Part shown: positions 18,766 through 28,069 of the stretch, piece after piece | Numbering within the stretch: the stretch's first letter is position 1 | Layout of the letters: each line of letters begins with the position of its first letter | Source of the DNA: Candidatus Woesearchaeota archaeon | GTDB taxonomy: Archaea; Nanobdellota; Nanobdellia; Woesearchaeales; GW2011-AR4 | NCBI GenBank assembly: GCA_016185805.1 | Contig: JACPMW010000018.1 | Span: forward strand, 1 to 33,318 | DNA: 33,318 nucleotides | Direction of reading: 5' to 3' | Notes under the pieces: model-generated | What the model was told of the DNA's origin: nothing | Databases searched by the model: none | Seen by the model: only the letters and a program-made list of their open reading frames with translations | Made by a program: the position numbers and the translations under genes

Positions 18766-20013
18766 ATGAAAAAAATAATTTGGTTAATGGTGTTTGTTTT
18801 GAGTTTGAGTGTTGCTTTTGCGGCTGTCAACACACAATATTTTGGCAAAGCCCCTGATTTAAGGGTCAGCATCTCAATGCAGGACCCTGATCCGGTTGAG
18901 CCGGGCAAGGAAGTTGAGGCAAGCTTCAAGCTGGAGAATAACGGGACAACAGCCCATGATGTTGTTTTTGAAATAGTTCCAGAGTATCCATTTTCCATTG
19001 TGCCGGGAGAAAGCTTATCCAAATCTGTTGGAACTATTGGAACTTCCCAGGATGGAAAGCAGAATGTTATTGTAAGGTACAGGCTGAAGGTTGCTCCTGA
19101 AGCTGTTGATGACAGCTATAAGATAAAGGTAAGATACCAAAGCGAGGGGTTTGACACATGGGTCATGCTTGAGAATTTAAGGATAAAGGTGCAGTCAAGA
19201 GATGCAATAATTTCAGTTGACAAGTTCATAACGGAGCCAAGTGTGGTGGAGCCTGGGGCAAAGACGAAATTGACAATTTTGCTGAAGAATTATGCCACTT
19301 CATTATTAAGGGATGTAAAAGTGGCCCTTGACCTTGGAAACAGCGAAACAGCTCCATTCTCTCCTGTCGGCTCAACAAATGAAAAAGTTTTGGCTTACAT
19401 GGAGCCCCAAGTTAGCAAATCAATTGAGTTTGAATTGCTTGTCGATCCCGATGCTGCATCGAAGACATACAAGATACCGGTCAGCATAAAGTATTATGAC
19501 TCGTTGAGCAAAGTCTACAACAAAACCAATCTTGTGACTGTTGTTGTTGGCGGAGAGCCTGATGTGTCAATCTACGTTGACAGCTCTACGATTTACAAGG
19601 CAAAATCTTACGGTGAAATGACTGTAAAGATTGTCAATAAAGGATTGCCTGACATGAAGTTTGTGAATGTAAGGCTTTCCAACAGCTCAAATTATAGGAT
19701 AATCTCTCCAGCTGAAGTGTACATAGGGAATATAGATTCTGATGACTATGAGACTGCTGATTTCAAACTGTACATTGAGAAAACATCTGACAAGAAGGTT
19801 GCGCTTCCATTAACTGTTGCATACAAGGATGCAAACAACAAGAACTATAGGAATGTTGTCAATCTTGAGCTTCCGATTTATAGCTCATCTGAAGCAAAAA
19901 AGCTTGGGCTAAGCGAAGGGAATGGCAAATTTTGGTGGGTTGTCGTTGTAGTGCTTGCTGTTGCTGGATTTTTTGGGTATAGGTATTGGAAGAAGAGAAG
20001 GAAACAAAGATAA
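18766..20013 (+). CDS. COG1361-like secreted/membrane-anchored exporter accessory protein
   Basis: Signal peptide, repeated Ig/CARDB-like segments (EPGKEVEASFKLENNGTTAHDVVFEI; EPGAKTKLTILLKNYATSLLRDVKV), C-terminal TM. Confidence 0.82.
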   Translation: MKKIIWLMVFVLSLSVAFAAVNTQYFGKAPDLRVSISMQDPDPVEPGKEVEASFKLENNGTTAHDVVFEIVPEYPFSIVPGESLSKSVGTIGTSQDGKQNVIVRYRLKVAPEAVDDSYKIKVRYQSEGFDTWVMLENLRIKVQSRDAIISVDKFITEPSVVEPGAKTKLTILLKNYATSLLRDVKVALDLGNSETAPFSPVGSTNEKVLAYMEPQVSKSIEFELLVDPDAASKTYKIPVSIKYYDSLSKVYNKTNLVTVVVGGEPDVSIYVDSSTIYKAKSYGEMTVKIVNKGLPDMKFVNVRLSNSSNYRIISPAEVYIGNIDSDDYETADFKLYIEKTSDKKVALPLTVAYKDANNKNYRNVVNLELPIYSSSEAKKLGLSEGNGKFWWVVVVVLAVAGFFGYRYWKKRRKQR

Positions 20014-20043
20014 TTTATTATTATTTTTTATTTAAAATATATT

Positions 20044-20268
20044 GGCGGCAAACACGGGTTTGTCTGCCAAACCCTATTCGGAAAGGAAAAATCCACACTT
20101 TGTATGGATTTTCCCTCTCCACTCAATTTGCCGCCATGATAACGTGGGCGAAAACTGACTGGACCGAAATGTGAGCGAGTTTCGCAATGAGCTCACTCGC
20201 ATATCACTGAATTTTCAGTTACACAGTTCTGAAAATTCCTTTCGGAATAGGATTTTGGAACAAAATCC
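20044..20268. other. Hairpin-dense intergenic island B
   Basis: GGCGGCAAA/TTTGCCGCC (20044-20052/20127-20135) encloses GGGTTTG/CAAACCC (20056-20062/20068-20074) and AAAATCCA/TGGATTTT (20088-20095/20105-20112). Then GTGAGC/GCTCAC (20171/20191), GAATTTTCAG/CTGAAAATTC (20209-20218/20229-20238), GGATTTT/AAAATCC (20250-20256/20262-20268). Confidence 0.72.
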
Positions 20269-20316
20269 GTGTTTGAGCCCAAAAAGAATGATACCAAGAT
20301 AGACATTAAATTCATA

Positions 20317-21527
20317 ATGCTGAAAGATTACGCAGTTTTTTCGCTGAAGAACTTGAGGAGCAGGAGATTGAGGTCTTGGCTCACGATGATTGGGATATTC
20401 ATCGGAATAGCTGCCGTTGTTTCTTTAATAGGCCTTGGAGAAGGGCTTAGGATTGCGATAACATCGCAGTTTGGATTTCTAGGGCCTGATGTTTTAGGAG
20501 TGCAGGCTTCCGGAATTGCTTTTGCTGGGCCTCCCGGACAGGCTGTTGCAAGTCCATTAAGCGATGAGCTTGTTTCCAAAATTGAAAAAGTCAGCGGAGT
20601 GGAAGCATCAATCCCAAGGTATATCGAGTCTGTGACGCTTGAGTTCAATGACAGGCAGAAGATAGTGATTACAGGCTCAATCCCCGATGGCGAAGACCGC
20701 AAAGTCATCGAGACAATGGTCAATCTGAAGACAGAGCAAGGCAGATTATTGAAGGATGGCGACACAAGAAAAGTGATGGTTGGAAATAACCTCAAGGAAG
20801 ATGATGAATTTGGCAAAGGGATAAAAGTTGGCGACAGGGTTTTGGTGAATAGTGTTAGTTTTGAAGTTGTAGGAATTCTTGAGAAAAAAGGCAGCTTCAT
20901 CTTTGACAACAACATCTTCATGAATGAAAACTCAATGGTTGACATTCTTGGCACAGAAAAAGAGAAAGTGGATGTGATAGCAGTCAAGGTAAAAGACCAA
21001 AGCAGGCCAATATCGAGGAATTGCTTCGAAAAGAAAGGGATGTTGACAAGGGGGAAGAGGATTTTCAGGTGGAAAGCCCGCAGCAGACTCTTGAAGCGCT
21101 GAATTCAACATTGTTTGCTGTGCAGCTTTTTGTCTATATCATTGCTGCAATTTCCCTAGCTGTCGGAGGCATTGGGATAATGAACACGATGTATACATCA
21201 GTTCTTGAAAGGACCAAGGAAATCGGCATTATGAAATCAATTGGGGCAAGAAATTCTGCCATATTCACCATATTTTTTATAGAATCCGGATTGCTGGGGA
21301 CTGTTGGAGGCCTGATAGGAATAATTTTCGGCATGGGCTTTGCTTATGGGATTTCGTTTGTTGGAAGGATAATTTTAGGCTCTGAGCTGATACAGGCAAG
21401 CATTGATCCTTTGCTTGTTGTTGGAGCCCTATTGTTTTCATTTGTTTTGGGCACTTTATTTGGGGTTTTGCCTGCATACCAAGCTTCTAAACTGAATCCT
21501 GTTGATTCGCTGAGGGCTGCAAAATGA
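20317..21527 (+). pseudogene. MacB-like ABC permease, frame-disrupted near 21000
   Basis: MLKDYAVFSLKNLRSRRLRSWLTMIGIFIGIAAVVSLIGLGEGL... in ORF 20269..21102. The FtsX core continues in the frame of 21021..21527 (QANIEELLRKERDVDKGEED...GIMNTMYTSVLERTKEIGIMKSIGARN). Confidence 0.88.
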
Positions 21528-22735
21528 ACATTTACGAAATAAAGTATGCCCTGCAGAATTTCAGCAAGAGAAAATTAAGAAGCTTCTTGACAATACTTTC
21601 CATAATGATAGGGATAACTGCCATTTTTGCGCTTCTTAGCTTTGGGATTGGGATAAAGCAGTATGTCAATGCCCTTGCAGAAGAATCCGGGGGAAATAAA
21701 TTGTTCATACAGGCAAGGGGTATTGGAGCTCCCGGGACTGATGAGAATTTCTTTCTTGACAGCAAGGATGTCGATTTTGTCTCGAAGATAAAGGGAGTTG
21801 ACGAGATTGTGGGCATGTATTTCAAGGTTGGAGAAGTTAAATTCAAGGAGCAAAAGAAGTTTGTCTTTTTGGCAGGCTCTGATACTTCGCATTTGGATTT
21901 CATTGAAGAGACTTTTTCTGTCAAGGTGATTGAGGGAAGAAGGCTGAAGAAAGGAGATTTGGACAAGGCTGTGTTGGGATATAATTACCAGTTTGACGAC
22001 AAGATTTTTGAAAAAGGATTGAGAATAGGAGACAAGTTTGAAATCAATTCCAGGAAGTTTGAGGTGATTGGCTTTTATGAGGAGATTGGAAATCCGCAGG
22101 ATGATTCCAACATATTCATTACGAATGAGGCTTTTGAATCGCTGTTTCCGGCTTCCAAGGACAAGTTTGGGTTTATAATGGCTTCTTCGCAAAAAGGCGT
22201 TAATCCTTCCGAGCTTGCTTCAAGGATTGAGGAAAGGCTTCGCAAGTTTAAGAATCAAGAAGAGGGGAAGGAGAATTTCTTTGTGCAGACTTTTGAGGAT
22301 GCGCTTGCTACATTCAATACAATAATCAATGTAATTAACGGGATGCTTGTGCTTATTGCTTTAGTTTCTCTTGTCGTTGCCTTTGTCAACATAATGAACA
22401 CAATGTACACTGCAATACTTGAAAGGACCAAAGAGATTGGAGTGATGAAGGCGATTGGAGCAACAAATAATGATATCTTGACAATATTTGTGGTTGAAGC
22501 CGGCCTTATTGGCCTGATAGGAGGAGTGCTTGGAGTTTTGCTTGGATACTTTATTTCAAGTGCAGGAGGCTCAATAGCTGCTGCATCAGGATTTGCACTC
22601 TTGAAGCCTGCTTATCCTATTGTGTTGATAATTGGGTGTTTATTGTTTTCCTTAATTGTCGGAGCAACAGCAGGGTTTTTGCCGGCGAGAAGGGCAAGCA
22701 AGCTGAAGCCGGTGGATGCGCTTAGGTATGAGTAA
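21524..22735 (+). CDS. MacB-like ABC permease
   Basis: FSKRKLRSFLTILSIMIGITAIFALLSFGIG; FtsX domain NIMNTMYTAILERTKEIGVMKAIGATN. Confidence 0.93.
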   Translation: MNIYEIKYALQNFSKRKLRSFLTILSIMIGITAIFALLSFGIGIKQYVNALAEESGGNKLFIQARGIGAPGTDENFFLDSKDVDFVSKIKGVDEIVGMYFKVGEVKFKEQKKFVFLAGSDTSHLDFIEETFSVKVIEGRRLKKGDLDKAVLGYNYQFDDKIFEKGLRIGDKFEINSRKFEVIGFYEEIGNPQDDSNIFITNEAFESLFPASKDKFGFIMASSQKGVNPSELASRIEERLRKFKNQEEGKENFFVQTFEDALATFNTIINVINGMLVLIALVSLVVAFVNIMNTMYTAILERTKEIGVMKAIGATNNDILTIFVVEAGLIGLIGGVLGVLLGYFISSAGGSIAAASGFALLKPAYPIVLIIGCLLFSLIVGATAGFLPARRASKLKPVDALRYE

Positions 22736-22928
22736 TGGGAGTGGTGGTTGGGGATGAGTAATTAGAGAATGCATACATCTAAATTGGTACTGAATCATTC
22801 CTTAGGTTTTAGGTATGAATATAAATTTTCTAAAAGTAAAATTACTCTCTTGCCATATAATTTTAAATAGATTATCTTTTCCAGAAAATATTGAATAATA
22901 TTTTCCTATTTTCAGGCATACAAATTAA

Positions 22929-25154
22929 CTAAATTATTTTAAACGCCTTGACTAGCCCATCTTCATCAATCTTAATCTTGTAATCATATTTTATTGATAC
23001 AACTACTTTATTTGGTTCAATTTTTTGTTTTTTATGCTTAGCAGTGAACTCTTCACCAGTCAATATTGTTACCTCAGCGGGAAGTTTGACTTCCCTTTCT
23101 GTCTCATAGATATTTTTATCAAATCTGATATCCCAATGGATCTTTTTAGGGTCAGCCACAAACGCCATTCCAGCCCTGTTTCGATCTATGAAACTTAAGA
23201 CTTCTAATTCCTCCTCTTTAATCAGTATATACTCTTTATTAGCTCTAGAATGGTCGTATCGAATTAAATTTCTAATATCAGTTTTAGCATTTAGTGGCCA
23301 TAATAAAATCTTACCTTTCAGTTGATCAACCGACAATTTGTTAATTTCCAATTCAAAGTTATCCTCTTTTGTGATATCCACTATGGGCAATTTCAAATTT
23401 GTCAATTCCCTAACCAAAAAGTGCAATTCTGATTCCGCCAGCTGAGATCCTAAATCATATCCAGAATGATCAGTAGCATAATGATGATTTCCAGACGTAT
23501 CTACAAACCAAATTCTATCAAAAATTAAATTATGAAATAACGATTTATATTTTCCAGTTATATTTCCAATAGTTACAGCTTTGGATATTTCAGACCTAGA
23601 ATTATAGCCATCTGCAAACTTACTACAAAATTCTTTCTTTTTTTCATTGCTTAATCCTTTACCTAGGTCATAGTTTTCAATCATTTCTTCATATCTTTTA
23701 CTATTATCAATTATGTATTGTATAACTATCAAAGGTGAAACATTGATTCCAAATCCTAATTGTAAATATTCTAATTTCCAATCTTGTTTAATTATAAACT
23801 TGGCCTCGTTCTCAGATGATATGAGCGTTCTAATCAATGGTAAGTCATCAGGTTTATTTTTCTTTATACTAATATCTGAAAATATTTTTCCAACATCATC
23901 TACATTTTGAGGCTTATATGCAATCATTATACACAAAACAAAAAATTTAAATTTCATAACTTCATCTTCCATAGAGAAATAGTCAGTGATACTTAATAGA
24001 TGTATTAAGTCTCTAACTTTAAGACTTATCACTCCACCCTCATTAACCAAAACATAATTTTTTGGTCTGATAATTGAATAATCAAATATCTTTTTCAAGA
24101 ATTCAACATTATCATTTTCTAAGCAATAACATCCAATTTTATAAAATTGTTTAGATAGAAATAAATCTCCATATATTTTAAATTTAGAGTTATTAGAAAA
24201 GAAACTTAATTCATTTTCAAATATTGTAATTCTAAAATTATCCTCATTATTTGAATTGATTATTTGAAGATTTGCTTGATAAAGGAAACTTTCATATAGC
24301 CCAATATATTCATCTTTCATTGGTTTCTTATCTTCTAAATTTCTATTTTTTGGATCGTAAATAACATCTATAACATCCCTATAAGTATACATGATCCTGT
24401 TACATAAAGTACTTTTTTCTTCTAAGCATATAGATAAACAATCATTTAGATTTTGAAATAGATACTCAATTACACCACCCCTTTTATCGATTCGTGAATT
24501 TTCAAAAAGGGCTAGCCTAATATAGTCAAGTTGAAGAGTTGCATAAATACTCTGTTTTTGACGAATCAGGTGCCTAAACAACCTTAAATATGAATTGACA
24601 ATTTCCTGCGTGGTAATAAAAGTATCATGGTAAATTTCTTCCTTAGAATTAATTATTTCGGAAGACTCTTTATATTCGGAAAATGCTTTTCTCATAAAAA
24701 ATAGATTTAGCGCAAGTTTACTATTTAACACCTGCGATAATATCTTATAAACTAGTTCTAAAGTAACCCTATCAAAATAATTAATCTCAATAATATTATT
24801 TATAATCTTATTATAAAACGAATAGGCATTAGAAAGTTCTTTTCCAACGTTTTGTCCTTCTGATAATAAACTATATATCGCTCCAATATTATTTATATAA
24901 ATACGCAAGAGAGTTTTCATACCTTCAAAATCATTATTTTCTATGCTAGTTAGAATAAACTCACTTAATCTTTGATTAATCTGTGTTAATAATTCTGGTC
25001 TTTCCCCTTCACTGAGCAATAATTTATTTTTTTCAATGTCTAATATTGGCAATAACTCAAAATAATAATTAGAATTATAATTTTCCTTCAAACTCCGATT
25101 TATATTCTGTAATTGATTTATCAATTCTCCGTAGAGTACTAATTTATTTTTCAT
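22929..25154 (-). CDS. Large helical (solenoid-like) protein of unknown function
   Basis: 741 aa uninterrupted ORF, mostly helical-looking, no recognised enzyme motif; 11-nt overlap with the upstream gene. Confidence 0.7.
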   Translation of the reverse strand: MKNKLVLYGELINQLQNINRSLKENYNSNYYFELLPILDIEKNKLLLSEGERPELLTQINQRLSEFILTSIENNDFEGMKTLLRIYINNIGAIYSLLSEGQNVGKELSNAYSFYNKIINNIIEINYFDRVTLELVYKILSQVLNSKLALNLFFMRKAFSEYKESSEIINSKEEIYHDTFITTQEIVNSYLRLFRHLIRQKQSIYATLQLDYIRLALFENSRIDKRGGVIEYLFQNLNDCLSICLEEKSTLCNRIMYTYRDVIDVIYDPKNRNLEDKKPMKDEYIGLYESFLYQANLQIINSNNEDNFRITIFENELSFFSNNSKFKIYGDLFLSKQFYKIGCYCLENDNVEFLKKIFDYSIIRPKNYVLVNEGGVISLKVRDLIHLLSITDYFSMEDEVMKFKFFVLCIMIAYKPQNVDDVGKIFSDISIKKNKPDDLPLIRTLISSENEAKFIIKQDWKLEYLQLGFGINVSPLIVIQYIIDNSKRYEEMIENYDLGKGLSNEKKKEFCSKFADGYNSRSEISKAVTIGNITGKYKSLFHNLIFDRIWFVDTSGNHHYATDHSGYDLGSQLAESELHFLVRELTNLKLPIVDITKEDNFELEINKLSVDQLKGKILLWPLNAKTDIRNLIRYDHSRANKEYILIKEEELEVLSFIDRNRAGMAFVADPKKIHWDIRFDKNIYETEREVKLPAEVTILTGEEFTAKHKKQKIEPNKVVVSIKYDYKIKIDEDGLVKAFKII

Positions 25155-26631
25155 TTTTTACCCTTTCATGAATTTTCAAAAATCTTCTAATACCTTCTTC
25201 AATAACATCTTGTTTGTCTTCTTCAATACCTTGACTTAAGTAGCTTCCCAATATTTTGATGTCTTCTATGTTATCCAATTTAAGTGCCTTAATATTTTCT
25301 AATGGGTCAATCAAAACAATGATATGTACCCAAAAGTAAATTAGCAAGACTAAAATGAAAATCATAATGCCAAAATTTAGAAATAAATTTTGAATTTTAT
25401 AGTAAAATAAGGATATATTCAATAATAATACAAAAACAAAGAGCAGAAAGCATAACTTAACTTTAAAATCTCTTTTTAATGCATCCAGAACATTTCTTTG
25501 ATATCTCTTAGAATAAGTTCCTATAATAAAAAGAATCACAGAAAAAAATATTGCAAGAATACTACCAACTAAACCAATAAATGCAAGTTGAGTGTCATCA
25601 TTTATTAAATCCTCTTTTAATTTACTAATTGAAGTATTTTGTTGACTTCCATCATCTTTTTGGAGCGTTTTTGAGCTATTCTTAGGTTGTTGATTCTTTT
25701 CAATCTGTAATTGCCTAGACTTATAAATTGGTATATTTTTAGTAACAACATCTTCTATCTTCCCAAGTAATAGATAAGAATTTGGAAATGTGTTGAAACT
25801 GACCACTATAATTGAGTTATAGGGTTGTGTAAGCAAAACGGAAGAATTTAATACCAAATATCGAACTGACCTGCCAAAAGGTTGATTTGTGCCATTATAA
25901 ATCACTATATTTTTATTTGAATATGTTACTTCATTTATGATCGGCGGTATAATTCCAATTGGTTGAATTTTTACCATTACATCTTCATTGTCATAATAAA
26001 ATTCTTTATCCAAAGTGATCTTAACATTCGAGAATAAGAACATTATAAATGATGCATAAACAATAAATAGAACAATATTAAGGATACCTTTCAAATAAAC
26101 TTTTTTGGACTTAAGTTGAGTTTTGAATTCGTTGTACAACCTGTCACTCATAATTGCATCGTTTTTCATTAGTGGTTTTAAGAAAATTATATAGAAGCTA
26201 ACAGCGTAAATTAAACCAAGTATTATTCCTACAAAAGTTCCAATACTTCTTCCATAATTAAAGGAGAAAACTACTACTAAAAACGAAATGAATGAATTAG
26301 CAGCTAATATTGGCCATCCAGTAATTACCGCAATATATGACTCTTTTTTCTTTAGAGCAATCTTATCTAAATCTGCATCTTTACTTTCCTCAAAAAAAGT
26401 TTCATAATATATTGCACGAATTATAAGACATATATAGCCGCATAAAAAATAAGTGAAAAATACTAAAGCAAATAAAATCCATTCGTAGTCATATTTGAAT
26501 ATCTCAGCTCTGCTAAATTGAATGCTTAATATTAATTTAAAAGATCCAAATAAAACTGCAACAAAAATTCCCAGTATAGTTAGTAATGTAGGAAGATTAG
26601 AATTATGTGATGTTTTATCGTTAGGTTCCAT
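25144..26631 (-). CDS. Polytopic membrane protein with extracytoplasmic domain, unknown function
   Basis: Several hydrophobic segments either side of a soluble beta-rich-looking region. Likely start MEPNDK at 26631, close to its TATA-like element. Confidence 0.7.
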   Translation of the reverse strand: MEPNDKTSHNSNLPTLLTILGIFVAVLFGSFKLILSIQFSRAEIFKYDYEWILFALVFFTYFLCGYICLIIRAIYYETFFEESKDADLDKIALKKKESYIAVITGWPILAANSFISFLVVVFSFNYGRSIGTFVGIILGLIYAVSFYIIFLKPLMKNDAIMSDRLYNEFKTQLKSKKVYLKGILNIVLFIVYASFIMFLFSNVKITLDKEFYYDNEDVMVKIQPIGIIPPIINEVTYSNKNIVIYNGTNQPFGRSVRYLVLNSSVLLTQPYNSIIVVSFNTFPNSYLLLGKIEDVVTKNIPIYKSRQLQIEKNQQPKNSSKTLQKDDGSQQNTSISKLKEDLINDDTQLAFIGLVGSILAIFFSVILFIIGTYSKRYQRNVLDALKRDFKVKLCFLLFVFVLLLNISLFYYKIQNLFLNFGIMIFILVLLIYFWVHIIVLIDPLENIKALKLDNIEDIKILGSYLSQGIEEDKQDVIEEGIRRFLKIHERVKNEK

Positions 26632-26660
26632 ACAATTCAAACTCCACCCCAAAAATAGGT

Positions 26661-26725
26661 GTATTTAAGCTTTTGATATTTAAATTATTCTAATAATTAA
26701 TCAAAATTTCGGAAAGCTTAAATAC
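26661..26725. promoter_or_regulatory. Mirrored divergent promoter pair
   Basis: GTATTTAAGCTTT (26661-26673) and its exact reverse complement AAAGCTTAAATAC (26713-26725). Confidence 0.7.
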
Positions 26726-26763
26726 CGGCTCTTGGAGATACCATGTTAAATGGTGATAGTCCA

Positions 26764-27777
26764 ATGTCCAAGCACGAAGAAACAATCTTTGAAATTGACA
26801 GAATATTATCCAACGTTATTAAATCAATAGATCCTTCTATATTAAACTTCTTCAAGAACTATTTTGAAAAGAATATGTTTTATTTGTATGGTGATAAACT
26901 TGAATTAACACTTGTAGCTGATACAAATATTGTTATAAGTGATGCGTTATCTTATATCAAACATAAGAAGTCATTTTTGTTAAATTTGATAAAATCCCCG
27001 TTCATTAAGTTATTAGCTCCACCATGGTTAAAGGAAGAGTTAGAAAAAAAGATACCACAAGTTTCTAAAAAGCAGAAAATAGATGAAACAGAATTTAGAA
27101 TAATAATCGAAGTTTTCCTTAAAAATATCACTATCATCAATTCTGAAAGTGAAGAAGCCAAGAGTAAAGCATTTTCAATGATTGGTGAAAGAGATGAAAA
27201 AGACATCCCGTACGTAAGCTTGTACCTTTCAATTAAATCTAATGGCATACTGACTAAAGATAAGCATATGACTGGAATTGTAGATATAAGAACTTGGAGT
27301 AGACCAGGAATAGCTGGGAATGTCACAAGTATATTCGAAAAAGGAGCACTATCTTTCGTTTTTATAGGAGAAGGATTACCGGTAATAACTCAACTCATTT
27401 ATGAACTCTGTGCATTAATATTAAGAGGAATTTGGGAAGCAACCTTAATGATTGCAGGTGCCATTACCGCCTTGATTAAAGGTGGAATTAATGCAGTGTC
27501 TAAATCACCAGATTGGTTTAAGGCCTTATTAGGCATACTTGCTATTATTTTACTAATAAACGATAAAAGCAGAGAATCCGTTATTGATGGAATTAATAAT
27601 TTTGTACAAGGCGTCATAAACGTTTTAAAATGGTTTTATGAAGTATTTAAAAGCATAATAGAGGTCATTACCTCATTTATTGAATATGGATTAGTTACAT
27701 TATATTACCTTTTAACTAAAGTTGCAGATACTATTTCCACATACCAGAATATTCAACAAAAAAGTATATCCGCTTAG
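26764..27777 (+). CDS. PIN-domain nuclease with C-terminal membrane region
   Basis: VADTNIVISD, PPWLKEELEKKI, ERDEKDIPYVSLYLSIKSNGILTKDKH (D/E/D/D pattern), then several hydrophobic segments. GGTGAT before ATG 26764; ORF-track start at 26743. Confidence 0.78.
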   Translation: MSKHEETIFEIDRILSNVIKSIDPSILNFFKNYFEKNMFYLYGDKLELTLVADTNIVISDALSYIKHKKSFLLNLIKSPFIKLLAPPWLKEELEKKIPQVSKKQKIDETEFRIIIEVFLKNITIINSESEEAKSKAFSMIGERDEKDIPYVSLYLSIKSNGILTKDKHMTGIVDIRTWSRPGIAGNVTSIFEKGALSFVFIGEGLPVITQLIYELCALILRGIWEATLMIAGAITALIKGGINAVSKSPDWFKALLGILAIILLINDKSRESVIDGINNFVQGVINVLKWFYEVFKSIIEVITSFIEYGLVTLYYLLTKVADTISTYQNIQQKSISA

Positions 27778-27782
27778 ATTAT

Positions 27783-28004
27783 CTAATAAACTCTTTCTTC
27801 ATTGGACTCTAATGCTTCTATCATATTATAGCATTTTTCCTGCCGTTTGCTTATGTCTTTATCTTTCAAATAGTAATATGTACCACTTTCCTCATCTTGT
27901 AATTCACTTTGATAGATTGCTAGTGCCGATCTTAGAATATCTAATTCAAAAAAATCCAATTCTATTTGTACTTTCTCTTTTTCAAAATTTACAATTGTTT
28001 TCAT
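27783..28004 (-). CDS. Small acidic hypothetical protein, 73 aa
   Basis: SD-like AAGGTGAT upstream of the ATG; MKTIVNFEKEKVQIELDFFELDILRSALAIYQSEL... Confidence 0.55.
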   Translation of the reverse strand: MKTIVNFEKEKVQIELDFFELDILRSALAIYQSELQDEESGTYYYLKDKDISKRQEKCYNMIEALESNEERVY

Positions 28005-28069
28005 AATATCACCTTATTTAATTTATTAATTTCGCTTTATTTTTCTAGATTAAAGATATCTTATATTAT

